NCBI GenBank assembly: GCA_019352035.1
Contig: JABBNZ010000006.1
Location: forward strand, 8,052 to 72,051
DNA: 64,000 nucleotides
Direction: 5' to 3'
Source of the DNA: Pseudomonadota bacterium
GTDB taxonomy: Bacteria; Pseudomonadota; Gammaproteobacteria; Steroidobacterales; Steroidobacteraceae
Shown: piece by piece, positions 53,995 through 63,712 of the stretch
Position numbering within the stretch: the first letter of the stretch is position 1
Layout of the letters: every line of letters starts with the position of its first letter
Made by a program: the position numbers and the translations under genes
Notes under the pieces: generated by a model
The model's database searches: none
What the model was told of the DNA's origin: nothing
The model's input: the letters and a program-made list of their open reading frames with translations, nothing else

Positions 53995-55887
53995 ATGAGC
54001 CCGCCTCTGGAAGACAAAACGACGCCTGAGACGCGCTCCGGCCGGCCCGAGGGGGCGGCCGGTAAGCCCTCCGAGCCGTGGGGCGGGTTCGAGCCCTATG
54101 CGCAGGTCTTCAGGATGCTTCTGCCGCGCGCGCAGGGCGTATCGATATACGACGCCCGCGGCACGCTGCGCTGGTCGGGCGATGCGGCCCCGGCTGCTGA
54201 AGTGACGTCCGTCGTCGCTGGTGCAGTTGCCGAGGTGCGCCAGGTTTCCGAGAGCGTCGGCGACCTCCATATGCTTCCTGACGGCGCGCCGGCGTACGTG
54301 ATCTGGATTCGGGACGACTCACAGCGCCTGCTCGCGATCGTTGCCGTCGTGTGCGCGCGCGGCGGTGAGGGGGACATCGAGGTCCGCAGCTTCTCGCTCG
54401 TGCACGCATTGCTGCGGCCCGCCCTGGACTGTCTGCGCCGCGACCTGCTCGCGCGCATCGCCATCGGCAGACTCAGGCGCACGGTGGCGGACCTGGACAA
54501 GATGCGCCGGAGCACTCAGGAAGGCAGCTTCGATTCGCTGACCGGTCTCTACACGCGGCCCGCCTTCGAGACGCGCGTGCGGCTCGAGGTGGCCAGCGCC
54601 GAGGACACCTCCAGCTGGGCCTCTCTTTACATCAACGTCGACCAGCTCCACGTCATCAACGACAACTTCGGCATGAGGGTCGGCGACGGCGTGCTGGGCC
54701 AGCTCGGGGAGCTGCTGCGCAGCCGCCTGCCGCCGCGGGCGTTCGCGGCGAGGATCTCCGGCGACCGGTTCGCGCTGCTCGTGCCCGTCCACTTGGACGA
54801 TGCCGAGCGGTTCGGAGAGCTGCTGCGCGAGGCGGCTGAGCAGCTCGGCACCCTGCACGGCAACTCGCGGCTGCGAGTCTCCATCAGCGTCGGTGTGGCC
54901 GAGCTCGACTCCAGAGAGGGCGAGCTGATGCACTCGCTCGCCGCCGCGGAGACCGCCTGCAAGGCCGCCAAGGACCGCGGCCGCAACCGGGTCGAGGTCT
55001 ACCGCGCCAACGATGCCAGCCTGGTGCGAAGGTTCGCGGACATCAACATCGCCGGACGGCTCCACGATGCGATCAGCTGCGGCCGGCTGCGCCTCGATGC
55101 GCAGCTCATCCTGCCCTTCGGCCGGGATTCGGGACTGACGCCCCACTACGAGCTCCTCGTGCGCATGATCGACGAGGACGGCACTGCCGCGGGTCCCGAC
55201 AGCTTCATGTCGGCTGCGATGCGCAATCAGCTGATGCCGAGCATCGACCGCTGGGTGATCGAGGCCGCCATCGAGCGCCTCAAGAGCTACGCCGCCACCT
55301 TCTCCGGCGTACCCATGCGCTTCGCGATCAACTTCTCCGGCCAGTCGCTCAATGACGAGAGCTTCGAGGGCTTTCTCATCGAACGGATCGCCTCGAGCCG
55401 GCTGCCGCCCGAGCTCTTCTGCTTCGAGCTCACCGAGAACGCCACCATCGCGAGCGTCGCGCGGGCCACGGCCCTGATGGGCAAGCTGCGCGCGCTCGGC
55501 TGCGGTATTGCCCTCGATGACTTCGGCACCGGGTTCTCCTCGCTGTCATACCTGCGCCAGCTGCCGGTGACCATGCTGAAGATCGATGGCAGCTTCGTCC
55601 GGGACGTCGTCAGCGACCCGCGCGCCGAATCGATGGTGCGCGCCATAGCGCAGCTCGCGCGCACCATGTCGCTCACGACGGTCGCCGAATACGTCGAGAC
55701 AGAAAGCATCCGCGCGCGCGTCGCGACACTGGGCGTGGATTACGGTCAGGGATACGCGATCTCCAAGCCGCTGCCGCTCGATGATCTGCTGGCCCAGATC
55801 ACCGGGACGCCTCTGGCCGGCGCGCAGAGCCGCTTCACGGACGAGGCCCGCGGCGCGCAGCCCCTGAGCACCGTCCGCAGGGCGTGA
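53995..55887 (+). CDS. GGDEF (degenerate) / EAL domain protein
   Basis: GGDEF position reads RISGDRFALL; EAL domain retains ELLVRM, INFSGQSL, ELTEN, LDDFGTGFSSLSYL, LKIDGSFVRD, VAEYVE. Confidence 0.9.
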   Translation: MSPPLEDKTTPETRSGRPEGAAGKPSEPWGGFEPYAQVFRMLLPRAQGVSIYDARGTLRWSGDAAPAAEVTSVVAGAVAEVRQVSESVGDLHMLPDGAPAYVIWIRDDSQRLLAIVAVVCARGGEGDIEVRSFSLVHALLRPALDCLRRDLLARIAIGRLRRTVADLDKMRRSTQEGSFDSLTGLYTRPAFETRVRLEVASAEDTSSWASLYINVDQLHVINDNFGMRVGDGVLGQLGELLRSRLPPRAFAARISGDRFALLVPVHLDDAERFGELLREAAEQLGTLHGNSRLRVSISVGVAELDSREGELMHSLAAAETACKAAKDRGRNRVEVYRANDASLVRRFADINIAGRLHDAISCGRLRLDAQLILPFGRDSGLTPHYELLVRMIDEDGTAAGPDSFMSAAMRNQLMPSIDRWVIEAAIERLKSYAATFSGVPMRFAINFSGQSLNDESFEGFLIERIASSRLPPELFCFELTENATIASVARATALMGKLRALGCGIALDDFGTGFSSLSYLRQLPVTMLKIDGSFVRDVVSDPRAESMVRAIAQLARTMSLTTVAEYVETESIRARVATLGVDYGQGYAISKPLPLDDLLAQITGTPLAGAQSRFTDEARGAQPLSTVRRA

Positions 55888-55975
55888 GAATACAACCGGC
55901 GGTCGGGCGGCCATTGACCGCCGGGACACGCCGTAGCATCGTTTCATCCTTTGATCCCACGGGGGGATTGCTCAC

Positions 55976-57367
55976 ATGCCGATGCGGTCGCGCACGCTGA
56001 TCGCTCTCGTTACGGGGGCCATTTTCGGCTTTTCCGCCGCTCTCGCGGGCGGCGTGCTGGCGGGCCCGAGTGCCCAGGGTCGCCAGGGCGGCAACACGCT
56101 CGAGACGGTCGTACAGCCCATACAGACGGGGCAGGCTCCAGCGGCCGGTACCAGCGCCGTCCCGTCCACCGACGCTGATGGCCTCCCGTGGCAGGAAGCG
56201 CGCCTCTTCGCGGAGGTCTACGAACACATCAAGCGCGACTACGTCGATCGGATCAGCGACCGCAAGCTGATGGACGCCGCGATCCGCGGCATGGTGTCTT
56301 CGCTCGATCCGCACTCCGCCTATCTGAACAGCCGGGAGTTCGAGGACACCCGCCTGAGCGCCATGGGCTCCTATCCGGGTGTCGGCATCGAGGTGGACGC
56401 GGACGGGTCCGCGGTGAAGATCCTCCACGCCGTGCCCGGCTCCCCGGCGGAGCGGGCAGGTCTGCGCGCGGGTGACGAGATCCTCGCTATCAACGGCAAG
56501 GAGGTTGGCACCAATGTCTCCGGCGCCATCAATCACATGCGCGGTACCTCGGGGAGCACGGTGACCCTCACCATTCACCGCGCGGGCAAGCCCGGCGTGA
56601 TGAATGTCGCCCTGCGCCGCGCGAACGTCGAGGTGCACAGCGTCCTCTACCAGACCTTGAGGCCCGGATACGGTTATGTGCGCATCGAGGAATTCAGCGA
56701 TACCACGCCCGATGAGGTAAATGCGGCAATATCGAGTCTACAGCGCAACAATTCCGGCGGTCTTCGCGGGCTGGTGCTCGACCTGCGCGACAATCCAGGC
56801 GGTGTGCTCGAGTCCGGCGTGGCGGTGGCGGACGATTTCCTCAACAGCGGCGTCATCCTTACCGCCGAGGGCCGCACGACCGACGCCCGGTTCGAGATGG
56901 ATGCCACGCCGGGGGACCTGATGAACGGTGCGCCCATCGTAGTGCTGGTGAACAGCGGCACCGCGTCAGCGGCCGAGATCCTCTCGGCTGCGCTCAAGGA
57001 CCACGGCCGCGCACTGCTGATCGGGCAGAAGACGTATGGCAAGGGCACCGTGCAGACCGTGATTCCGCTGCGGTACGGCGGCGCCGTGAAGCTCACCACT
57101 TCCCACTACTTCACCCCGTCGGGTGGCTCCGTGCAGGGCAAGGGCATCCTCCCGGATATCGTGGTCACCGGCCCGGGCCACCACCAGCCGGCCCCGATCA
57201 TGACCGCCAAGGGCGGCCACTCTCTGCAGTCCCGCGACGCCGAGGTGCAGCTGGCGCTGAATACTCTACGGGCCGAGGTGCGCGGCGGAGAAGGGTCCGC
57301 ACGTCTGGTGAAGACCATGGCGACAGACGTCCCCCCGGCACTCACCGCGGACGACCTGGTGCCATGA
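55976..57367 (+). CDS. S41 family carboxyl-terminal processing peptidase
   Basis: PDZ domain, YGYVRIEEFSDTTPDEV, LDLRDNPGGVLESGVAVADDFL, VNSGTASAAEILSAALKDHGRA, GKGTVQT. Confidence 0.94.
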   Translation: MPMRSRTLIALVTGAIFGFSAALAGGVLAGPSAQGRQGGNTLETVVQPIQTGQAPAAGTSAVPSTDADGLPWQEARLFAEVYEHIKRDYVDRISDRKLMDAAIRGMVSSLDPHSAYLNSREFEDTRLSAMGSYPGVGIEVDADGSAVKILHAVPGSPAERAGLRAGDEILAINGKEVGTNVSGAINHMRGTSGSTVTLTIHRAGKPGVMNVALRRANVEVHSVLYQTLRPGYGYVRIEEFSDTTPDEVNAAISSLQRNNSGGLRGLVLDLRDNPGGVLESGVAVADDFLNSGVILTAEGRTTDARFEMDATPGDLMNGAPIVVLVNSGTASAAEILSAALKDHGRALLIGQKTYGKGTVQTVIPLRYGGAVKLTTSHYFTPSGGSVQGKGILPDIVVTGPGHHQPAPIMTAKGGHSLQSRDAEVQLALNTLRAEVRGGEGSARLVKTMATDVPPALTADDLVP

Positions 57368-57375
57368 ATCCATAG

Positions 57376-57479
57376 GTAAAACGGGCCTGCGGCCGCTTTA
57401 CCCGCGGCATCGTGCCGCTCGGGGCTTCACCCTCGCCCGGCTCCGCGCCGGGCGTTCAAAGTCGCGCTCCTGCGACTTT
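57376..57479 (+). other. Tandem hairpins downstream of the S41 peptidase gene
   Basis: GTAAAACGG/CCGCTTTAC; GCCCGG-N7-CCGGGC; AAAGTCGC-N6-GCGACTTT. Confidence 0.5.
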
Positions 57480-57595
57480 AGTGCGGACCGTGCCTTCGTT
57501 GCCGCGGCAGGCCCGGGGACGCAATCCCTGATAGCCTTCGAGGCCCGCTCCCGCGATCAGCGGGGGCTCTGGGAAACCCTGGAGCGTACTGCAAC

Positions 57596-58249
57596 GTGCT
57601 GTCATGGCTGCTCGATTTCGTGCTGCACCTCGACCGGCATCTGGTCGCATTGGTGGTGCGCGTCGATATCTGGATCTACCCGATCCTTTTTGCCGTCATC
57701 TTCGGGGAAACCGGCCTCATCGTGGCGCCGTTCCTGCCCGGGGACTCGCTGCTCTTCGGCGTGGGCGCCCTGGCTGCCGTCGACACCAGCGGTACGCTCA
57801 AGGCACCGATCCTGTTTCTCGTGCTGGGATCGGCGGCCGTGCTGGGCAACACCGTCAACTACGCGGTCGGCCGGTGGCTGGGTCCGCCCGCCTTCAGCGG
57901 CCGCTATCGTCTGCTCAAGGTGGAGTACCTTCGCCGCACGGAGGGGTTCTTCCGCCGCCACGGCGGCCGGGCGGTCGCGCTGTCGCGGTTCATCCCGATC
58001 ATCCGCACCTGCATGCCCTTCGTCGCCGGTGTCGGCCGCATGCCCTACGCGCGCTTCCAGGGTTACAACCTCTTCGGCGGCTTCGCCTGGGTGGCGCTGT
58101 TTCTCTGGGGCGGCTATCTCTTCGGCAACGTGCCGGTGGTGAAGCGCAATTTCGGCCTCGTCACCATTCTCATCATCGCGGTGTCGCTGATCCCCGTGGC
58201 GGTGGCGTTCCTCAAGCGGCGCCGAGCGACTGCCGACCGGGCCGGCTGA
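57596..58249 (+). CDS. DedA family membrane protein
   Basis: GETGLIVAPFLPGDSLLFGVGALA; FFRRHGGRAVALSRFIPIIRTCMPFVAGVGRM. Confidence 0.93.
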   Translation: MLSWLLDFVLHLDRHLVALVVRVDIWIYPILFAVIFGETGLIVAPFLPGDSLLFGVGALAAVDTSGTLKAPILFLVLGSAAVLGNTVNYAVGRWLGPPAFSGRYRLLKVEYLRRTEGFFRRHGGRAVALSRFIPIIRTCMPFVAGVGRMPYARFQGYNLFGGFAWVALFLWGGYLFGNVPVVKRNFGLVTILIIAVSLIPVAVAFLKRRRATADRAG

Positions 58250-58264
58250 GAAGGAGCCGCCTGA

Positions 58265-58777
58265 CTACGGCGACTCGAGGGTGCGGCCGTACCGCACCGT
58301 GTCCACGCCGACGTTCCAGATCTGCCGCACACGCTGCATCCCATCGCACATCCATCCGTCGCCGCGGTAGAACCGCTCCGCGCGGACATTGCCCGCGACG
58401 ACCCAGAGCACGGCGCGCCTGAGCCCCAACCGGTAAAGCTCGTCCCGGGCCGCCGATACGAGTGCCCGTCCGATGCCCCGGCCCCAGCAGTCAGGCTCGA
58501 CGTAAAGTGCGCAGAGCTCCCCGCAGCCGCGGGCCTCTTCATCGCGGGCCAGTGAGTAGGTGGCGAAGCCGAGGATCGTATCGGCCTCGATGGCCACCAG
58601 CGTTCTGGGCTGCGCCGGATCCAGGCCGGCGAACTCGTAACGCCGCGCCCACTCCTGCGGCCGCAGACCGTCGAGATACGCGCCAGCCAGTACGCCGCGG
58701 TAGGCCGCCTGCCACGCGCGCACGTGAACGCGGGCCACCGCCATCGCATCATCGGGCGCGGCGGGCCGCATATTCAT
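58265..58777 (-). CDS. GNAT family N-acetyltransferase
   Basis: MAVARVHVRAWQAAYRG; LYVEPDCWGRGIGRALVSAARDEL. Confidence 0.9.
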   Translation of the reverse strand: MNMRPAAPDDAMAVARVHVRAWQAAYRGVLAGAYLDGLRPQEWARRYEFAGLDPAQPRTLVAIEADTILGFATYSLARDEEARGCGELCALYVEPDCWGRGIGRALVSAARDELYRLGLRRAVLWVVAGNVRAERFYRGDGWMCDGMQRVRQIWNVGVDTVRYGRTLESP

Positions 58778-58867
58778 CCGATCCTCGGCGCGCGGACTCG
58801 AGCATTCATGCTGGAGAGGAAGGGCTGCCCCCCAATTGGAAATCCCCTCCCTTGAGAGGGGAAGGCA

Positions 58868-59707
58868 TCACATCGCAGCGGCACGGCTTTGCCCGAGCGC
58901 TGCCTCCAGCGCGCTCGTCAGTGGCTTGAGAAAGAACGATTCCTCCGGCATCAGCCGCGCATCGATCCCGTGCCGCCGCAGGGTGTCCGCCACCACGGGA
59001 CCGACCGCGGCCACCAACGTGTTGGCGAGCGCCGATCGGGCGCCATCCTCAGATGCCAGCGAGATCAGCCGCTCGACCTGCGCCGAGCTGGTGAAGGCGA
59101 TGGCATCCACTCCCCCTCCGCGCAGGCGATCCACCAGGCTGAGCACGGCCTGCTCGTCGGCGGCATCGGCATAGACATACGGCGCCACCGCGGACACCTT
59201 CGCGCCGGCGCTCTGCAGGAAATCGATGAGCGGGCGGTTCGGCTCGGTCCCGTAGAGCTGCACGCCCACCCGCCTCTTGCGCAGGTCGAAGCTCCTGAGA
59301 CCGGCGATCACCCCGGCGGTCGTCGGCGGCGCGGCGGCGATGTCCGGCCTCATTCCCAGCTCGCGCAGGGCCTTCGCGGGCTTGGGTCCGCGTGTCATCT
59401 TGCGCAGCCCGGCGAGCGCATCGATGAATCGCGGCTTCAGCGCCGGCTCGTGACGCTCGATGCAGGAAAGAACGCGCCTCAGTCCCTCTCCGGTGAGCAG
59501 GATCAGATCGTCGAAATCACCCGCCGCAAGCCGCCGGCTCCACGCGAGCACGGCCGTCGGATCGGGCGCGTCGCGGATGGAGATGAGCGGACAGCGGATG
59601 ACGCGCGCGCCGCGCCGCTCGAGCAGTGCCGCGAATACTTCGATCTCGCGGCTCTCGGGCAGAGCGATGGTGCGGCCGGCCAGGGAAAGAGCACTCATGG
59701 AGGCCAT
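58868..59707 (-). CDS. hemD: Uroporphyrinogen-III synthase-like protein (HemD)
   Basis: LAGRTIALPESREIEVFAALLERRGARVIRCPLISI; VDAIAFTSSAQVERL; VAAVGPVVADTLRRHGI. Confidence 0.82.
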   Translation of the reverse strand: MASMSALSLAGRTIALPESREIEVFAALLERRGARVIRCPLISIRDAPDPTAVLAWSRRLAAGDFDDLILLTGEGLRRVLSCIERHEPALKPRFIDALAGLRKMTRGPKPAKALRELGMRPDIAAAPPTTAGVIAGLRSFDLRKRRVGVQLYGTEPNRPLIDFLQSAGAKVSAVAPYVYADAADEQAVLSLVDRLRGGGVDAIAFTSSAQVERLISLASEDGARSALANTLVAAVGPVVADTLRRHGIDARLMPEESFFLKPLTSALEAALGQSRAAAM

Positions 59708-59725
59708 CTCCGGGCGTCCCTGGGC

Positions 59726-61027
59726 TCAGCTCGCCGCAGCCGAGGACCGGGTCTGCAGCAGATAAGCTGCCGCGCTGATCACGATCAGCGCCAGGAGACC
59801 GGCGATCTCGGCTTTGGTGGCCAGGAAGATGATGACCAGCATGCCTCCGATGCCGACCGCCGCCGCCGCCCCGAGCCAGCGAAACCCGAGCGGTCTTCCC
59901 GCCAGGGCAACCCCGCGGCGCGCCAGGCGCCAGGCGGCAACGCAGCCGGCGATATAGAGTCCGGCCACCGTGAGCGCGGAGAGCACCGCCAGCTCAACGA
60001 AGGTGCTGCTCAATGCCATCGCGATCTGCACCGTCGCGTAAGTGAGGATCGCCACATGCGGCACGTGCGTGCGCGGGTGCACGCGCGCCAGCGCTCGCGG
60101 CAGCAATCCGTCCCGGGCAATCGCAAACATCATGCGCGGACTGCCGAGAATGTCGCTGCCGATACAACCCAGCATGGAGATCGCCGCGCCGATGTACATG
60201 AGGCCGCGCAACCCCGGTCCGAACTGCGCCATGGCATCCGCCAGCGGCACCTTCGAGGCGGCGAGCGCGGGCCCGAGGATTCCCTGCGCCACGACCTGGA
60301 TCGAAACGTAGAGGAACGCGACGGTGCCCAGTGCCAGGCCCAGCGCGCGCGGAATCGTGCGCGCCGGCTCCACCACCTCGCCGCTCGCGCAGAGCGCGGT
60401 CTCCATCCCGATCAGCGCGAACAGGGCCAGGATGACGGCGCGCCCGGGTGCGATGGCCGTCACCGCGCCCAAGGAGACGAAGTTCGCGCGGTGTATCGCC
60501 GTCGCGCCGACAATGATGAAGATAAAGAGAGGCACCAGCTTCAGCGCCGTCGCGAAGCCGATCAACCGCGCCCCGCTGCGAACGCCCCGCACGTTGATCA
60601 GAGCGACGCCGCCGATGGAGCCAACGATGACGGCCGTGCGCACGACGAGGACCCAACCCGGCGGACTGACGCTGGCCGCGACGTCCGCAAGCGCTGCCGC
60701 CACGCTTGCACCGGACATGAGACTGCCGAACCACTTGAGGGTGCCGGCGACGTAGCCCACGAGAGGCCCCAGCGACACCTCGATGTAACCGTACACTCCG
60801 CCGCTGGTCGCAATCCGGCTGCCGCCCTCGGCGAAGCAGATTCCAACTGCGCCGACCGCCAACGTGCAGGCGAGAAAGGCCAGCGGGGCATAGACCCCTA
60901 TGGCCGCCGCAAGCGCGCCGGGCACGGCGAATATGCCGGCACCGACGATGATGCTGATGACGCTGGCGGCGAGCCCCCATGTTCCAAGTGCTCGCACCAA
61001 GCCGGCATCGCGTGCGTTTGCGGACAT
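59726..61027 (-). CDS. APC family amino-acid permease
   Basis: SVISIIVGAGIFAVPGALAAAIG; 12 TM. Confidence 0.9.
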   Translation of the reverse strand: MSANARDAGLVRALGTWGLAASVISIIVGAGIFAVPGALAAAIGVYAPLAFLACTLAVGAVGICFAEGGSRIATSGGVYGYIEVSLGPLVGYVAGTLKWFGSLMSGASVAAALADVAASVSPPGWVLVVRTAVIVGSIGGVALINVRGVRSGARLIGFATALKLVPLFIFIIVGATAIHRANFVSLGAVTAIAPGRAVILALFALIGMETALCASGEVVEPARTIPRALGLALGTVAFLYVSIQVVAQGILGPALAASKVPLADAMAQFGPGLRGLMYIGAAISMLGCIGSDILGSPRMMFAIARDGLLPRALARVHPRTHVPHVAILTYATVQIAMALSSTFVELAVLSALTVAGLYIAGCVAAWRLARRGVALAGRPLGFRWLGAAAAVGIGGMLVIIFLATKAEIAGLLALIVISAAAYLLQTRSSAAAS

Positions 61028-61057
61028 CGAGGCACTGTATCACGCGTCCGCGGTGCC

Positions 61058-61426
61058 TCACCCGCCCTTGCTGTAGTCGTACCACACCGCCTCGATGTTG
61101 TGTCCGTCCGGATCGTGGACGAACGCGGCGTAGTATCCCGGCCAGTAATCGCGGTATCCCGGGCCGCCGTTGTCCTTGCCGCCGGCGCTGAGCGCGGCCG
61201 CGTGGAACGCCTTGACCTGCGCTTCGCTGCGGACCTCGAACGCGAGGTGCAGCGGCAGCACGGACTGTTTCTTCGCGATCCAGAAATCAGTGTTCTTGCC
61301 GTCGTTGAAACCGGCGGAATCGCCGAATTCCATGTTGTTGCGGTAACCGAGGGGCGCCAACGCCTTGCCGTAGAACGCCTTCGATCTGTGGTAATCGGTG
61401 ACCGGAAGAGTGGTATGCGCAATCAT
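61058..61426 (-). CDS. VOC family (glyoxalase/bleomycin resistance-like) protein
   Basis: MIAHTTLPVTDYHRSKAFYGKALAPLGY; YYAAFVHDPDGHNIEAVW. Confidence 0.92.
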   Translation of the reverse strand: MIAHTTLPVTDYHRSKAFYGKALAPLGYRNNMEFGDSAGFNDGKNTDFWIAKKQSVLPLHLAFEVRSEAQVKAFHAAALSAGGKDNGGPGYRDYWPGYYAAFVHDPDGHNIEAVWYDYSKGG

Positions 61427-61588
61427 GGGCTTGGCCTCCTGGAAGCGAGCGGTCCGGGCAGCTTACCGCCGCCGGAGCGGCCCGGGTCATTCCGTGACCG
61501 GGCACCCCGATGCGGCAATATCGCTGTCGAGTCCACTCCGGCTGCGCTATTCTCGCCGCGGAGGCCGCCGCCGGCGCGGCCCGGGACA

Positions 61589-62596
61589 ATGTACACACGC
61601 ACCGCATCGATCGACGCCGCCGTGGCGCGGCCGCCCCACTGGGGCAGATTGCTTTCGCCCCGATACTGGCCCACCTGGGCCGGCCTCGGCGTACTGCGGC
61701 TGCTCACCTTGCTGCCCTTCCGTCTGCAGCTTGCGATCGGCGCCAGCCTTGGGGCGCTGCTGCGCCGCCTGCCCGTGCGCTTCGTGCGCATCGCCCGGCG
61801 CAACATCGAGCTCTGCCTGCCGGAGCTCGACCCGGCGCAGCGCAGGCGCCTGCTCGACCGTCACTTCACCAGTCTCGGCATCGCGCTCGCGGAGATCGCG
61901 ATGGCTTGGTGGTGGCCCACCGAGCGGCTGAAGACGATCTCGAGCATGGAGGGCATGGAGCACATACGGGCTGCGCTCGAGCGCGGCCGCGGCGCGATCC
62001 TCCTCACGGCGCATTTCACGCCGCTCGAGATCGGCGGCAGGATCGTGGCCGCGGCGACGCCGGTCAACATCATCTACCGCCCGTCGAAGAACCAGGCGCT
62101 GGCTCACGTGCTCAGCCGCTGCCGCAGCCGTAACGGCGGCCGCGCGATACCCCGGGACGACATCCGCTCCATGATCTCGGCCCTCAAGAACAACGAGGTT
62201 GTCTGGTATGCGCCCGACCAGAGCTACCGGAAGAAAGGCGCGCAGAGGGTGTCGCTCTTCGGGATTCCCGCGCCGACCAACACCGCCACTTCGCGGATCG
62301 CGCGGATGACCGGCGCCGCCGTGCTGCCTTACTTCGTGGAGCGGCTGCCTGGGTCGGCGGGCTATCGCGTGGTCATCCAGCCCGCGCTCGAGAATTTCCC
62401 GAGCGAATGTCCGTGCGCCGACGCGGAGCGATTTCACCGCCTGATCGAGGCGCAGGTGCGGGCCGTGCCCGACCAGTACCTGTGGATCCACCGCCGCTTC
62501 AAAGGCATGACCGCGGCGGATCCCGACTACTACGGGCGCGATCTGGCCGCCGCGCTCGCCGCCCGCCAGGCATCCGCCGTTTCACCCGTGGCGTAA
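61589..62596 (+). CDS. LpxL/HtrB-type lipid A lauroyl acyltransferase
   Basis: LTAHFTPLEIGGR, YRPSKNQALAHVLSRCRSRNGG, WYAPDQSYRKKGAQRVSLFGIPAPTNTATSRIARMTGAAVLP; only the 3' third of the 1235-aa track ORF. Confidence 0.92.
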   Translation: MYTRTASIDAAVARPPHWGRLLSPRYWPTWAGLGVLRLLTLLPFRLQLAIGASLGALLRRLPVRFVRIARRNIELCLPELDPAQRRRLLDRHFTSLGIALAEIAMAWWWPTERLKTISSMEGMEHIRAALERGRGAILLTAHFTPLEIGGRIVAAATPVNIIYRPSKNQALAHVLSRCRSRNGGRAIPRDDIRSMISALKNNEVVWYAPDQSYRKKGAQRVSLFGIPAPTNTATSRIARMTGAAVLPYFVERLPGSAGYRVVIQPALENFPSECPCADAERFHRLIEAQVRAVPDQYLWIHRRFKGMTAADPDYYGRDLAAALAARQASAVSPVA

Positions 62597-62743
62597 TCCG
62601 CCGCGGCGGCTGCCTTCTCGGCCGCCCATCGCGGGCCGATGCGCCGACCCGGCCGTGGCGCCAGCCAGATCGAAGGCTGCCACGGTTGGTTCCGGATGAA
62701 AGCCGCGCTATCGTTCGCGCCTCTGCAGCACGGAGACCACCAC

Positions 62744-63655
62744 ATGCCTGCGCCTTTCCCGACCGCTTCGAATACCCCGCCCCGCCGCTTCCCGCTCAAA
62801 CCGTCAGCAGCACTGGGGTTGGCGGCCTTCGCCGCCTTCGCGCTCGCAGGGACGGCCCCGGCCGTTTCCGCGGCAACGCCGCCGGCGGCGCGCCAGGCCC
62901 TGGAGGCGGCCATCCACGGCTCGTGGCGCACTCCCTCCTTCGTCGAGCGCGACAAATTCCGCCATCCGCTGCAGACGCTCGAGTTCTTCGGCATCCGTCC
63001 CGACATGCGCGTCATCGAAGTGCTGCCGGGCGGGGGCTGGTATACCGAGATCCTGGCGCCCTTCCTGCGCGATCACGGCGAGCTGATCGAGGCCACCTCG
63101 CCCGCGGCGGGCACCACCGGCTGGCAGCACCGCTCGGCGCTGCACTACTCCGCGAAGCTCGCCGCCGACCCCGCGGTCTACGGCAAGGTGCGGCTCGAGC
63201 CGTTCGAGCCGCTCAACTATATGCACCTCGGGGCGCCGAATTCCGCCGACATGGTGGTGACGTTCAACAACATGCACGATCTGATGTTCGAGAACGTGCA
63301 CCACGAGGTCACTCCCATCTTCCTCGAGAAGTTCCTGCGCAGCGCGTTTCACGTGCTCAAGCCGGGCGGCATTCTCGGCATCGCGGGCCATCGTTGCGCC
63401 CCCGGCACCCCGCTGCCCGAGTGCTTTCCGTGGGCGCGCCTCCCCCAGGCTTTCGTGATCCACGAGGCGCAGAAGGCGGGTTTCCAGCTCGGTGGAACCT
63501 CTGAGGCGCTCGCGAATCCGAAGGACCCGCGCAACATCCCGGTCTTCGATCTGCCGCCGTCGTTGGCGGACAACAGCGCGGCGGCCCGCAAGCGCTACGC
63601 GGGCATCGGCTATGCCGACGATTATCTGCTGAGGTTCATCAAGCCGGCGACCTGA
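62744..63655 (+). CDS. Predicted class I SAM-dependent methyltransferase with N-terminal signal-like segment (COG4798-like)
   Basis: Hydrophobic ALGLAAFAAFALAGTAPAVSAATP; MRVIEVLPGGGWYTEILAPFL; FNNMHDLMF; AFHVLKPGGILGIAGHR. Start codon uncertain. Confidence 0.8.
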   Translation: MPAPFPTASNTPPRRFPLKPSAALGLAAFAAFALAGTAPAVSAATPPAARQALEAAIHGSWRTPSFVERDKFRHPLQTLEFFGIRPDMRVIEVLPGGGWYTEILAPFLRDHGELIEATSPAAGTTGWQHRSALHYSAKLAADPAVYGKVRLEPFEPLNYMHLGAPNSADMVVTFNNMHDLMFENVHHEVTPIFLEKFLRSAFHVLKPGGILGIAGHRCAPGTPLPECFPWARLPQAFVIHEAQKAGFQLGGTSEALANPKDPRNIPVFDLPPSLADNSAAARKRYAGIGYADDYLLRFIKPAT

Positions 63656-63712
63656 CCCGCAACGTATTCGCCGGCCGGCGCGGTCGGCCGGCGAATTCCG
63701 CACCGGACCGCG

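Noticed and set aside
58889-62596. 1235-aa + strand ORF
   Set aside because: Only the last 336 codons (lpxL-like) are real; the first ~900 codons are antisense to hemD, the APC permease and the VOC gene, with R/H/D/A-rich low-similarity sequence typical of GC-rich antisense frames.
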